Assembly (NCBI GenBank): GCA_025738555.1
Contig: JAOVFP010000010.1
Location: 2,046,001 to 2,110,000, forward strand
Source of the DNA: Cyathus striatus
Lineage: Eukaryota; Basidiomycota; Agaricomycetes; Agaricales; Nidulariaceae
DNA length: 64,000 nt
Direction of reading: 5' to 3'
Of this stretch, positions 24,099 to 36,177 are shown piece by piece. Every line of letters starts with the position of its first letter. Position 1 is the stretch's first letter. The notes beneath the pieces were generated by a model. It saw only the letters and a program-made list of their open reading frames with translations. It did no database searches and had not been told where the DNA came from. The translations under genes were made by a program, and so were the position numbers.

Positions 24099-24455
24099 GT
24101 GCTAGTGATGGGTCACCAACGTACCCGTTTCCTTCGCCTCACTGCACAAAGGTCTCCCATTTGAAAGTCTTTGGCATAGAGAGAAGACTTCCGATGATAG
24201 GATACCTCCTTGGGCCCGGAGGAAGTGGGAGCGTCTTTCGATGAGTGTAGCCATAAACAGCTATGGAAAAACAGGCAACTATCAGTGAAATGTCAGTAAT
24301 CGATATAAAAGTAGCTATAGCCATTGCAGTTGTCAATAAACAAGCAGCAAGGCAGCGAAACTGACATTTGCCCCTCTATATGTATGTCTTGCCTTGAATA
24401 TCTTCCATTTGGCACCCGTGGCATCTTGTGCGTGTTGCTCGGAGTGGCAGAAATC

Positions 24456-26587
24456 TATGACTCAATGGATCATTCGCCTGCGTGCCGTGCTGATCCCCGT
24501 CTTTTGATCCCAGCTTCTCTCATTTTTTCCCCATTCGTCATCATCCTTCCCCGGACTCCCTCATCCTCCCCACTCGTTGTCATACCCCTTGTTGTCATCT
24601 CTGGTCATTGTCTTTACCCTAGTTCCAGCACTTTCACCTAACCGCTCGTCGTTTCTTTATTCTCACTTTGGTTTGGTCTCGTATCATCATCGTCTCCTCC
24701 TCTATTCACCTCCGGTCTTCATCCCACCTCATAGGTACTACCCCTGTTCAAGGCGCACACGGATGTAGTCGTCCTCAGGCCTCATCATCGACTGAGGCTG
24801 CTCTGGGCTCAAATTCCCTGTCCCGTCGTATTGGCGTATCGATGGATTATGGTTTCTTGCGTTCGTACATTCTTTTCTATACATTTCCTCAGTCTCATTA
24901 CATTCACGCCTCCTCCAGCACCACCCTCACGTATGTCATCGTCGTGGTTGCGTCAACGTCACGTCTCCCAGCCCCTCCCCCTCCCTCCTCTCTCTTCCCC
25001 TGCGTCAAGATGACGGCCATGCCTTTGACAAGAACGGTGTTGATGCCACATCATAAAGCACCCTGTCCTCCCTCCTCCTGTGTCACGACAACAGCGACGA
25101 TCCAGTGTCTTTGCAAGGTCGTCGGCGCCAAACCAACCAACCACCACCACCACCACCACCACCTTTACACTGGCTGTCAGAGCACCACCTGCTCGTCCTG
25201 TCCCGCCATCTCCCACCACTACACCGCCATCTCCCCCCACGTCGTCTCCCACCACGGCATCCCTACTGGGCCCTCAGCCAACGCCCAAGCCCCTTCTGCT
25301 CTACTCCTCGACCTTCCAGCCTTCCTCGCACCAACGTTCACCACCGCTATCCCCACAGCATCATCGACACCATGTAGTCCCCCCTCCTCTCCTGCATCAG
25401 ATAACGATGCCACAACATCCAGCCCCTCCATCCTCGCCTGTATCACGACAACAAGGATACCACAACATCCAGCGCCCCCTCTTCCCCTGCATTTCAACAA
25501 CGACACCTTGTCATACAGCCCCTCCTCCCCTCCCCTGCATGACGACGACAATCCAAGTGCCTCAACCACCAATAGTATTGTACCCTTATGCACACCTGCC
25601 ATCTCGTCCTCTCCCGTGTTTCGAAGTTCCGCCTAGATTCAATTCGATGACGTGGCACTTCCTGTCCTCCGCTCTGAACATCCTCTACCTTTGGACCCCC
25701 ACATATGATCTTAATCGTATGTGAGAGGTGTCACTTCCTCCTCTTCATCTTCCTCGTCCCCCCCTACGGCTCGATTTCAAGTTCAAGTTCTGCTTCTGTG
25801 CTCTCTGACACATGCGATCTACGAGAGGGAGATGATAATGATGGCAAGTTCGATGTCCCCGTGACGGGCCATTGGTACATCCATCTTCAGTTGTTTTCCA
25901 TTTGTGCCAGATTCAGGCTCTGCCTGAGGTAAGATTTTATGTCATATATACACTGTTTCTCTTACTTAGAAGTTCTTTTCTAGCTGGTGTTTACACCAAT
26001 GATTAGTGATAAACTTTGTATATAATGTCGATTCTAGCGTAAAGTACTTCTCAACAATCACCTTCTAGATGCACACGGACGCATATTTCGCTCTGAAATG
26101 TAAATTCTCACCCGTCTTCCAGCTGTAATCATGGCACGGGCCCCATCTGACCTGTCTAGCGCTGCTTGTAATGTCCAGATTCCTCTGTTTGACTTATATC
26201 AGCCGCGTGCTCTGCATTGTGTTTGTGATTCCCATCTTCATTCTCTGCTTCCGGCTCGGTTATAAGTTTGTTGATGTCGTCATTGAGCTCGTCGTGCTTT
26301 GCTGTCCAGCCTGCATGGTTAACTGTATGGTTGGTTTGTTCAAGACAGAGCTCTCTTTACCCCACCCTCTCCCTCTTCGCACTCGAAGTAACAAGGGTAT
26401 CCTCCGCCCTCCTTACCATTGTCGTGGACATAACCCTGACTCCCACATGATCCTACATATTATGTACAGGCTATATTGATTGTTACGTTATCATGCACAA
26501 TAAGTACTTAAATATCACAGCCATTACCGGTCACCATCTCCGTGGCCAACTATAGCTCCTCTTCCTCCCAGGAGCAAACAGGACACC
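24456..26587. other. Pyrimidine-rich spacer before the beta-lactamase-like gene
   Basis: Homology to the P450 upstream flank ends near 24456 (GAAATCT). The region beyond is strongly C/T-rich on + and contains a degenerate minisatellite at 24950-25570. Long open frames here (24668-25636 and 25080-25724) encode only Ser/Thr/Pro/His-rich low-complexity sequence and change character with each repeat, so I treat them as composition artefacts. No gene is supported. Confidence 0.5.
24950..25570 (+). repeat. Degenerate minisatellite with a CCA microsatellite
   Basis: Several imperfect units of roughly 60 bp follow the pattern C/T-rich block, then CCCCTGYATCACGACAACA, then GCCACAACATCCAG. The clearest units are near 25400, 25450 and 25530. 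Around 25139-25161 there is a run of CCA triplets. Unit edges were placed by eye. Confidence 0.55.
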
Positions 26588-28879
26588 ATGAAGCTCCCCT
26601 ACCTCCTCACACTTCCACTTGTACACGTTCCTCAATTTCCTGTATGTCTAACCACAAATGACGCCTCCCTTATCTCATATGAAACAAAAGCTTTCGTCTC
26701 CTCTCTTCTCTCGCACTGGTCTTCCGTTGGTCTCTCTCTAGCAGTCGTTCGCCAGACACCCAACTCCACTGACCCATGGTACACTGAATTCGCCTCATTT
26801 GGTACTGCAACAGCTGATGGAAAAGCCGTCGACGAAAACACTATATTCGCAATTGCGTCCAATAGTAAACTCATCCTTGCCATCTCTGTTGGTCTTCTCA
26901 TACACAACGAAACTCTGCAAACCGACCGCGAGAAAGCAGGCTTGAAGAAATTGGAATGGCGTTCGAAGGTTGGCGATATACTAGGTGATGAGTGGGGCCT
27001 TTGGGATGAGAATATGAGCCGAGAAGTTACAGTTCAGGATATGCTCAGTCATCGAACTGGCATGCCCAGACACGAATTCTCTGGTACTGTGAGGGATGGT
27101 GGTGTTCCCGAGATGGTAGACTTACTCTTACATTTCCTCCTTCATAACTGACGACGTCTCTCGAACGTAGATTAGAACTCTTCGCTACCTCCTCCCCTCC
27201 GCTACGCACCGCGAAACCTATCAGTACAACAACCTGATGTTCGAAGCTCTCTCCCACCTCCCTCAGCACCTACTCAACGTCTCTTACGAGTTGTACATCT
27301 CCGACAACATATTCAACCCACTCAATATGTCGTCCACGACGTTTTCGGTTAGTGAGGCTGAAGGCTGGTCTGCTGACCCGAAGAGGAAGGAGACGTTTGC
27401 ACATGGCTTCCAATGGCACGCTAGGGATGTGGTAGAGAGGAAGAGGGGCGAACTGAGAGCGACGGTTCCATATTTCTCAAGACCTGGGGAGGAAAAAATA
27501 TGGGCTGGCGCAGGGGGCGTGTTGACCACCACGAAGGATTTGGTGTGTGCTTATTATTTTGTCAACTGAGACATTCTCCCCATTTTACCCATTGCTTCGA
27601 ATTTTTCATTTCGTGGTCGAGCTGCCATCATGCTTTCTAACGTGCTAGCGACCGGCATTCGAACACCCTCTTCCTTCGCTAAAATTGAGTCTTAGTAGTT
27701 GCTTTTGAGCTTCGCGTGCTGTAAAGGCTTCAATGCTTTCTCTCTGCTTATTCATTCTTGCTAAGCTATCCCTCTCCATTCTACCTGCTCCACACACGAA
27801 CTGACCAGCTGCTATTTAGTCAACCTGGGCCGCCACACTCCTCAACCGAGGAAGACACCCCTACACCAACGAGTCCGTTATACCGACCGCAATCCTCGAC
27901 CACGTCGAACGAGGTATAACCGTAGCAGAAGGGAAGCCCTCCGACCCTGAGCTTGTGAGTCTGTCTCTATTATCCTACTTCACTACCCTAACTAACGCCT
28001 TTCAGTCACCTAAAATATATGGCTCAGGCTTGTTTCGGTATCACTACCAAGGCCACGAACTTCTCGAGCATGGTGGTAGTTGCCCGGGGTTCAAAACCCA
28101 ACTCGCCCGCTTTCCGCAGGACAATCTTGCTGTTATCTCCCTCAGTAATGATGACAATGGTGAATGGGTGATAGAGGCCGCGAAGTGGAGGGTCGCAGAG
28201 GATATTTTGAGGCTTGAGAAGGTTGACTGGTCTACTAGGTTTATTCGTTCTTCTCTATTCTTTGGAATGGTTTGCTTAAGGGTGACAAAGATACGAGAAA
28301 AAACTGAACAACACTCTGAATGACAGTGCGCAGGTTACTCCACGTCCTGAACCGGTGACTCTGCCTAAGAAGCCTATTGAGCGGCTAGGAGAGAAGACGT
28401 TCCACCACCCCAGCTATGGTACTCTACGACTATGTGTGGTCCCTTCAAGCTTGGACCTTTTACCAGGCTTCAAGCACCACCATGATGACTGTGCTGCTGC
28501 CCTTAAGACTCGAACAACAAACATGATCTTGTCCCGAAGCAACCTCTCGATCCCTACCATTATCGTACCTTGGAATCGGTTCTTCGCCACCCATCTCCAT
28601 CTCTCACACTTTCAAGAAGATGTATTTAATGTCACAATGGTATGGGGGAACGCAGAGGTAAGGAAGGAGGAGGGTTTCTTCTCTGGTGGCGAGGGTGAAG
28701 AAGATGACGGTGCAGTGCTGCTTCTGCAAGAAGTAAGGTTCCAGCTGGAGTGGGTTCATGAACCAGAAGAGGGGCTTGCATTTAGAGGCGGGTTTTGGGG
28801 GAAGGAAGGGCTGGATGCAAGGGAGCCGGAGGAGAAAGAGGGAAAGGGGAGTGCGGAAGTATGGTTTGAAGCTGTGTGA
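26588..28879 (+). CDS. Serine beta-lactamase-like (class C/penicillin-binding fold) protein
   Basis: Five exons (26588-27115, 27171-27542, 27820-27954, 28006-28281 and 28334-28879) join in frame to about 618 residues. The three signatures of the beta-lactamase/DD-peptidase serine hydrolase fold are present: S91-N-S-K94 in FAIASNSK (nucleophile and general base), Y195-N-N197 in YQYNNLMF (the YxN motif), and H367-G-G369 in LLEHGGSCPGF (the KTG equivalent). SHRTGMPRH before YxN is also typical. The N-terminus is hydrophobic and could be a signal peptide. Fungal members are mostly uncharacterised hydrolases or esterases, and the substrate is unknown. The intron 3' of exon 2 is unusually long (277 bp). 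The donor of the last intron is uncertain, with in-phase alternatives at 28222 and 28282. No defect is seen. Confidence 0.85.
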
Positions 28880-28992
28880 TGAATAAGTTTGCAGGGAGGT
28901 AGCGATTCACTTTTCCTGTAAGTAACTGACGACTACGTGAATAAAGGAAAGTATTTATCTCTTCAGGCTTCTTAATGCACTGGGCTCTACAT

Positions 28993-29103
28993 GTACGAAT
29001 ATGCATCACATTTCACTGAGTTTCAGCACCTTGAACATATCTCTCTTGGAACTTCTTTGTGTTTCATTTCGAGGAGGGATCGATCATCCAAGATGAAGTC
29101 TAC
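28993..29103 (+). pseudogene. Short C-terminal fragment of an F-box/LRR-like gene
   Basis: The sequence CGAATATGCATCACATTTCACTGAGTTTCAGCACC, shown here only by its start, and the following FEEGSIIQDEVYRKR match the C-terminal part of gene B (around 35750-35890: YEYAPHFSAFQ and YFEEGFISEDEVFRRR), with an internal gap. Nothing else of the gene is present. It marks a former extra member of the cluster just upstream of gene A. Confidence 0.6.
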
Positions 29104-29213
29104 AGGAAGCGCATGCGGCTAACCCTTCAATTAGAGCGTGACGCTCAAGCCTCAGGCCTCAGACCGCATGCGATGGATTCTGGAGAACATTACAAATTCC
29201 GACAGATTACGTG

Positions 29214-29464
29214 TGTAGAGCAGGCATTCTGCCTGCATGGTGAAAATGCGTTTTTCATTACCGTTACCTCACTCCTTACATACTGTTACCTCGTGTCGCT
29301 TACCTACTTAAATGTCGTACATACGCTTCGAGAATACCAGCTTCGCATCCCCCCTTTTCTCTCTCAATGCGAGCTCACTGGATCTGAAGGGTTGGACGGA
29401 TGTGCCACCCACTCGCATATTTCTTTGTCGAGAGGATACCGCCAAGCAAATATCCTCCTCCACA
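29214..29464. mobile_element. Solo LTR (251 bp) with 4-bp target duplication
   Basis: The element starts TGTAGAG and ends CTCCACA, with CGTG on both sides (29210-29213 and 29465-29468). The paralogous flank of F-box gene B has the intact empty site TTACGTGGCGGTGGAACC (CGTG at 33753-33756). The insertion therefore came after the A/B duplication. It is the same family as the LTR at 19400-19649. Confidence 0.88.
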
Positions 29465-29923
29465 CGTGGCAGTGGAACCGTGCACGTTCCTCCCGCCTGT
29501 GATCTATTTGATGGCGGAGGTGACGTTCTCGTCCAGCGCAAGTCCAGCAAGTCGCTCATCGCAACAACGACATCGATTCATCGTCTACCATACTTACGTA
29601 CGGTGTGTCAACGGTATGTGGTGCGCGTATGCTCCTAATTCCTCGGACCGTGCTACATAATAGAATAATCTAAGCACACTTGCCACTTGGTGTGAGATGC
29701 TATCATGGCAGCTGACGAGCTAGTGAATCTTACGACGGTGATCAAGCTTGGCTTAGTCCGAGACTCCGAGTCTCCTCTTCAAAAATTTAAAGTTCATGAG
29801 GTCCCGGACGCTTAGCTTCAAACTCCGACAGCAACTATCACAACTCAGCGCTCAACGCTCATCCCTCTCGAATCCTGATCAAGTCTTGATACCCTCCACT
29901 TGCCAACCTTCAGCTTCATAACC

Positions 29924-32205
29924 ATGTATTCCGATGACTCAGAGGACGAGAGAAATATTGACTATGACAGCATTTATACGAGACAACTATCTTGGCCATA
30001 TCTACAACTTCACGAGCAAGACGAATTCGAAATGAAGTGCAACGACGAGAGAGATGTAAATAGACAGAAGGAAGAGGGCATTGACCCTGATCGAATAGAT
30101 CATCGTAAGTATTACAGGATCTATAAAATGCTGCGGTTTTGCGAATCTATCGAGGGCTTTCACACGGTGCGTATTATCTTCAGGTTGCATCACTACAAAT
30201 CCTATAAGTAATCTATAATAAAGGGCAACTTGGACCTCACGGGTCGTCATTTGCCGGTGAGTCTGTTTTCAATCGAGTGATTTACATATATTCTAATGAT
30301 TGGTAGCGTTATGAATCACTATCTCGCCGATGGAACGCATTTTTGCGTGATTTCATCAACCTATCACTGAGTGTTGAAACTCACTGGACCGAGATGGAAA
30401 TAGGAAGAGCTAGGATCCATAAATTTGTGGAATATACATTGACCGACAACGATGAATGGGATAGTTTTGTGAAGAAATGGCGCGTTCCCCATTCTGCAGG
30501 CTATGGTGGATTGATAGAGCCTGTTCGTGAGTGTCACTAGGTGCTGTCATATCATTTCTTCTCGCTAGAATTCTTTCCCTTAGGACATACGCTGCACAAT
30601 TTGAGTCTCAATCCGCTTCCAAAATTCCAAAAGCTTTGTCTACTCGACCTTCCGGTGGAAATACTGGATCATATATTTTATTTTGCTACTGTTGAAAAAG
30701 CACGTCTTCTATCTTCTGTATGCCAAAAACTGCGAGAGATTGGAAAGCCTTATATATTTATTGTAAGATCACCCAGGTTTCCCTGATAACCATGTTATTC
30801 AATGATATGTTGATAGACTCGAACCCTCAAGCTAGATCTGCCATCTGGATTCTGGAAAAGTGTTGTGGGTAAAGATGTAGAAGAAACTAATCAGTTAATG
30901 TTAGAGACAATCAAAGCTTGCAAGACTGATCTCATTAAACAAGCAAAATTCCTACTCGGGCGTCATGATCTTATGAATGTTGTTGGCACACTATGGCTTG
31001 GAAACCCTGCCATGCAGACGATGATACGTTTTGGTGTCAATACATTACTAGGCGATACTTTCTATGAACCCATCTTTAAGGCATTCAAAAATGTCCTACT
31101 TTACTGCAGGAATCTCAGAAATTTGACCCTCAGTAAAGCAGACATATCTGTTGATATACTACAAGCAATCGTCTCTCTCCGGCAACTTATTGTACTGGAC
31201 TTTCGTGCTTGCACTATTCCACAAACGGTCATACAAAGTGTGTTCTCCGGGAACATTATACCCACCCCCAGTGTATTGAATTTAGTACTCCTCGAAAGCG
31301 AAAGTCCAACATTCAACATTTGGGGACCAGTTGCATTATGTCCTAATCTTCGCACACTTTCTGTGCTCAACTTCAGTAGTACTAGTGACACATTAGAACC
31401 ATCAATCCTGGTGTCACGTCGCAGCAAAGTATTCACTTCTCTGGAGAGATTGTACATTGGGCCAGTCAGAAACGCTGGGGTTATAGACTTGGCACGCTGG
31501 ATCGAACTTAATGTCGCTGAAGCACCATTGAAGCTAACTCACCTGAAGATCTCGGCTGTGACTGGTTTGGATGACAGATTTCTTTTCCAGCTCCTTGATG
31601 CGCTGGAGAGTGCCCCATTACAAATCCTTGTCCTCGACGGAGTAAAGGAAGGGTCATTCGAATTATTCGACAGGATTGCAGCAAAATGTCCTAATCTGAT
31701 GGGTCTAACAGTTTTCCGACGCGAAAATACTCGCCAGAGGCAAACAAAGCTGGCTACTTGGCCACATGCATCATACGAATATGCATCCCATTTCTCTGCG
31801 TTTCAGTGCCTTCGACATTTCTCTTGGAACTTCAGGGTCGAGTTTTTCGAGCAGACTCCTGCTTCAATGCGATATTTCGAGGAGGGGTACATATCTGAAG
31901 TTGAAATTTACAAGAGGCTCGTCTCAGGTGAAGACTCACGTGACGACGATTACTTCATGGATGGCTATTACGTCGCTTACCCATTCGCTGCGCATTGCCA
32001 AACTCTCAAATCCTTTGCAGTAATTTCTGGAAAGGGGATGGACAACTTCTGTTACATCAAACGGAAGGACAACCAACAGTTTCAGCTGGTAGGCGTGGAT
32101 TTGCTAATGGACTCCGACGCTTCAAGAGCACTACGCAAGTGGGACATTTCGTTTATGACTCTGCATTGGCCACATATTATTCCGAAGAATAATTCTAATA
32201 TGTAG
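29924..32205 (+). CDS. F-box protein with LRR-like C-terminal region (gene A)
   Basis: Exons 29924-30166, 30224-30256, 30307-30526, 30584-30762 and 30817-32205 join in frame to 687 residues. The start MYSDDSEDERNIDYDSIYTR is shared by paralogues B and C. Exon 2 is a 33-nt micro-exon (GNLDLTGRHLP). The F-box lies at about residues 176-225: PLPKFQKLCLLDLPVEILDH, then ARLLSSVCQKLREIGKPYIF. The rest is a long LRR-like region (LTLSKADISVDILQAIVSLR, LRTLSVLNF, LQILVLDGVKEGSFELFDRI) ending HWPHIIPKNNSNM. F-box proteins recruit substrates to SCF ubiquitin ligases through Skp1; the target here is unknown. The start codon, all splice sites and the stop are intact. The 5' flank is shared with gene B but split by a solo LTR. 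Confidence 0.88.
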
Positions 32206-32920
32206 TATACCAGGCACTAAGTCATATACTTGTAAATATCACAGTTTAACTTCAGTATCAATGCAACTGCCAGTTCTACAGGGAGTCTATGAACATTGTT
32301 ATCCTTTGCAATAATGTTAGTTTCCACAGGTGAAAGTCTGATATCGATGCAATCACCTTAGTATCAATGTCAAAAGAATATCATGTCTATCCAGGCAGCA
32401 TAGTCTCTAATAATGGAATGGTTTCATTTGCTATCTCGCGGAAACGATCTCGATGATTAATTCTATGTAATGTTCAGTAACTGGTAATATGGATATATAT
32501 AAATCGAAGACGAACAGCGCTAGCATGGTATTTTCATATACTGTTCATGATCAGATTTATCAAGAAAAATAGAGAACATACTTCACTCACTTTTTCTGCG
32601 AAGGAAATAAGCAGCAATGGGCCACATGGTAGCCCCTACCATTGTATACTTCTATGGTATAAGCTTATAAGCTCTGAATAAATGGAAAAGATCGAATACC
32701 GTAGTAACATATGCGACTGCAGAACCCCTGATAACGATGTAAACTCCCTATTGAATGAAAGGGAAGTACCACGAAACACATGAGGAAGCCGCTCGCAATG
32801 GTCCACACGATAAGTGCTCGAATTAACTGCAACGTATTGGAACTGGAATACAATTCGAAATGGGTAAGGTAACAAGTCCTCATCAGTTCATTTTAATTGT
32901 ACTTACAACTGCGATGCATA
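32206..32920. other. Intergenic spacer after gene A
   Basis: This is the 3' flank of gene A and AT-rich sequence. No gene, RNA or clear repeat was seen. Confidence 0.45.
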
Positions 32921-33326
32921 CTGTACGAATCGAATCAATTCGGCAGTCACGCGTCACACGCCTCTCCAAAATGCCGAAATTTGGCACTTGTCACGCATCA
33001 AAATCATCAGTGCCGAAAGGTTTTTTCGTTGCATAATTAGCGCCTACCAAGCGCCCAAAAACCCCGTCTCGAGAGTGGTTCGAACCATCAATTCTGTCAC
33101 TTTTCCCAGTGGTTTATCGTTTTTACACTACTAACTAATAACCTACGAAGTCTTAACAAGTTTTGAAATAATAATGTATACAATACAAATAATTTTTGGA
33201 CTAGGTTAAGTCTGAAAGTGCCGAATTTTTGGGAGTGTCACACTGAGATTTCAAAGTGCCGAAAGCTTTTGGTGGTTGAGCGTGTCACGCACCAAGAGGG
33301 GTGCCGAATTGATTTGATTGGTACAG
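32921..33326. mobile_element. 406-bp TA-flanked MITE (CTGTA family)
   Basis: The ends are CTGTACGAATCGAATCAATT and, in reverse complement, CTGTACCAATCAAATCAATT, each next to TA (32919-32920 and 33327-33328). Both continue with CGGCA. GTCAC/GTGAC words (CAGTCACGCGTCACACG, TTGTCACGCATC, CGTGTCACGCACC) and GTGCCGAAA words fill the subterminal zones. There is no coding capacity. Termini and TA target indicate a Tc1/mariner-type non-autonomous element. Confidence 0.85.
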
Positions 33327-33328
33327 TA

Positions 33329-33872
33329 TATAATGGACTGGAGGCGAAGGAGGCACAATCCCAGGTAAAGAAGTATTCATCAAAGCAGTATATTTACTTC
33401 ACACCGACGACGGTTGCGCGAGCCTTTGATTAGTAATACTCAAGTGTGGGAATAAATTACCTTATATAGCTTATGTTACATAAGGCGGCGGAATTTATGT
33501 TGGACAAAAATCATAACTCCGTCAGTTTTTACAATTTGAAAAATCCGTCTAGACATTTTATTCCCATCATGAATACAAGCATTTTGGCTAAAGGAATAAG
33601 GAAAAAACTTGTTTCTCACGGTGCTATGTAAGTTGCACAAAAGTAGTGGTGACTAAGTGCATGGCACCATAGCCCTTCAATTAGAGCGTGACGCTCAGAC
33701 CGCATGCAATGGAGTCTGGATTCTGGAGAACGTTACAAACTCCGACAGATTACGTGGCGGTGGAACCGTGCACGTTCCTCCCGCCTGTGATCTATTTGAT
33801 GGCGGAGGTGACGATCTCGTCCAGCGAGTCGCTCATCTCAACAACGACATCGGTTCATCGTCTACCATAATC
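33329..33872. other. Spacer with a one-ended TIR remnant and the gene B 5' flank
   Basis: At 33640-33668 the right end GTGGTGACTAAGTGC followed by ATGGCACCA and TA matches the terminus of the element at 54181-54633, but no left end is found. From 33669 the sequence (AGCCCTTCAATTAGAGCGTG onward) is the duplicated 5' flank shared with gene A (29118 onward). It includes the empty LTR target at 33753-33756. Confidence 0.55.
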
Positions 33873-36177
33873 ATGTACTCCGACTCGTCAGACGACGAGA
33901 GTGATCTCAACTACGAAAACTTGAGCATGCGTATGCCGAGTTGGCCATACTTGCGGCTCCATGAGAAGAACGAATACAATAGGAGGTACACCGAAGCGAA
34001 GAGGATCTACGAGCTGAAGAGAGAAGGTGCGGATCCAGCGACGATAGAAAAAAACGACCACTACAAGCTTTGGGGAATGATACGGTTTTTTGACTCCATT
34101 AAGGGCTTTCACCAGGTGTGATGATTTCTATCTGCAAGTTAGATGTTTCACCACTAACTTCTGAAACAAGGGAAACTTGGATTTCTCTGGCCGACATCAA
34201 CCGGTTGGTATGCTTTACAACTGATGGCAGTTACAACTTATGTTTATGCTGGTATAGCGCTACGAGTCTCTATTCAGACGATGGAATTACTTCCTCGTTG
34301 ACTACATCGAACTATCAGTAGCGGTCGAAGCACATGAACACGAATCCGAGCTCGAAATACCATTCGAGAACAGAACCGAAAAATATACCGGCGTAGAGTA
34401 CGAAATAAAAGATAGCAAGAAATGGGATACATTCGCTAAGAAATGGCATCTTTGTACCAAGGCAGGCTATGGCTTTCTGGTGAATCCTATTGGTAAGCAT
34501 CATGTTGCGCTGGGTTGTACTTAATAAACTTACTAAACTTATTTCTTGTCCATAGAACGACTGTTGGTTGAACTTGCCAATAATCCCATTCCTAAATTTC
34601 AAAAACTCTGTCTACTTGACCTCCCTGTGGAGATACTTGATTACATATTCTCCTTTGCGACCGTCAAACAGGCTCGACTTCTCTCTTCAGCATGCCATAA
34701 ACTACGCACGATTGGAAAGCCTTACATATTTGTGGTGTGTATAGCTTATTATTACGCTTAACATTATCTAATTGTCCTTGGAAAGAGTCGATCCTTGAAG
34801 CTGGAGTTGCCTCACACCTTTTGGAGCGAACGTGCTGCAGCTAGAAAACAAGGTGACACTCCCGAGAGCCTCCAAGAATCGTTGATAGAGACAATCAAAA
34901 CCTGCAAAACCGATCTTATCAAGCAGGCAGAGTTCTTACTCAGCCGCCCGGATCTCATGAACGTTGTTGGCTCACTCTGGATTGGGTTCACCGCCATGGA
35001 CATGCTGAGGAGAGCTGGCGTCAATGTAATACTTGGCAATGCTTTCTTCGCGCCCATGTTCAAAGTGTTGAAGAACGTCATACTCAATTGCAGAAATCTC
35101 AGAGACCTGAGTATTAGTACGCTAGACTTGTCTTCGGAGATTTTACAGGCGGCTTGTTCTCTCCGAAATCTCATAACGCTTGACTTGCATTGTATTACCC
35201 CCCCAGAAGTCGTACAAAGTATAATCTCGGGGAATATTCGTCCCTCCTCCAGTATATTAAATTTAGTCCTCATGGATTCTAGCCAACCGACGTTTAATGT
35301 CTGGGCGCCAGTTGCGATGTGCTCTAGTCTTCGCACACTCTCGGTGGTCAATATAGGCACGCAGACGTTGGAACCGTCGCTCCTAGTGTCCCGCAACAGC
35401 AAAGTATTCGGTACCCTGGAGAAACTGAATATCGGACCAATCAGCAATGCGGGGGTTCTTGACCTGACGCGCTGGATCGAGTTAAATTCCGCCGAAGCAC
35501 CGCTGACGTTGACATATCTGAAGATTTCAGCAGCGACTGGATTGGAAGAGAGATTTATTTTCCAGCTTCTTGATGCATTGGAGAGCGCCCCGTTACAAGT
35601 TCTCGTTCTTGAAGGTATCAAGGAAGGCTCCTTCGAGCTATTTGATCGTATTGCAGAGAAATGCCCTCATCTGCTAGGTCTTACCGTTATCCGGCGCGAA
35701 AATGTTCTCCAGAAGGAAACTAAGCTGGCCACTTGGCCACATGCTTCGTACGAATACGCACCTCACTTCTCTGCATTCCAGCGCCTTGAACATTTCAGCT
35801 GGAATTTCCGTGTTTCGGATCTCGACCAAACTCCTGCTGCGATGCAATATTTCGAGGAGGGATTTATCTCTGAGGATGAAGTTTTTAGGCGCCGTCTCAG
35901 CGGCGAGTTTACGGAGGACGATGATTATTTCTTTGATGCTTACTACGTCGCTTATCCGTTTGCTGCGCATTGTTGTACACTGAAGTCTTTTGCGATTGTT
36001 TCTGGTAGAATGCTGGACAACTTTTGCTATATCAAGCGAAAAGCGAATGGGCTGTTCGAGCTGGCTGGGGTGGATATGCTGAGGAGTTTGAATTCGGGTT
36101 TGTTAGATAAATGGGATGTTCCGCCTTTGTATCTGCATTGGCCGTATATTATTCCCAAGGGTAACATTGATGTTTAG
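33873..36177 (+). CDS. F-box protein with LRR-like C-terminal region (gene B)
   Basis: Exons 33873-34115, 34171-34203, 34258-34492, 34556-34734 and 34786-36177 join in frame to 693 residues. Exon structure matches gene A exactly, including the 33-nt second exon (GNLDFSGRHQP). The N-terminus is MYSDSSDDESDLNYENLSMR. The F-box lies at about residues 180-229: PIPKFQKLCLLDLPVEILDY, then ARLLSSACHKLRTIGKPYIF. The LRR-like part includes LSISTLDLSSEILQAACSLR, LRTLSVVNIGTQTLEPSLLV and LQVLVLEGIKEGSFELFDRI, and the protein ends HWPYIIPKGNIDV. A tandem duplicate of gene A, it is a presumed SCF substrate receptor whose target cannot be inferred. All signals look intact. Confidence 0.88.

Larger units (their letters stand above)
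19733..24324 (-). pseudogene. Cytochrome P450 relic, copy 4, with a large insertion in intron 1
   Basis: From right to left on the minus strand, exon 1 lies at about 24139-24324 (membrane anchor, LPLPPGPRRYPIIGSLLSMP). It ends in a TGA where copy 3 has Trp (VQWGEE), with a one-base insertion beside it. After a 3.7-kb insertion come exon 2 (around 20265-20385), the MRWDFQFSLLPYREKW exon, and the MTGGFALALGYGIRIKPFND exon. That last exon breaks off at HVPEWMP (about 19733), at the join with the F-box fragment. I-helix and heme-binding exons are absent. It is a dead fragment closest in sequence to copy 3. Confidence 0.8.

Noticed and set aside
24668..25724. Two long overlapping + frames (322 and 214 codons)
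   Set aside because: Both are Ser/Thr/Pro/His-rich translations of a C/T-rich minisatellite, overlap each other in different frames, and lack any domain or splice context.
34812..35621. 269-codon open frame on minus
   Set aside because: It is an antisense shadow of F-box gene B exon 5, whose sense frame is supported by paralogues and splice sites.
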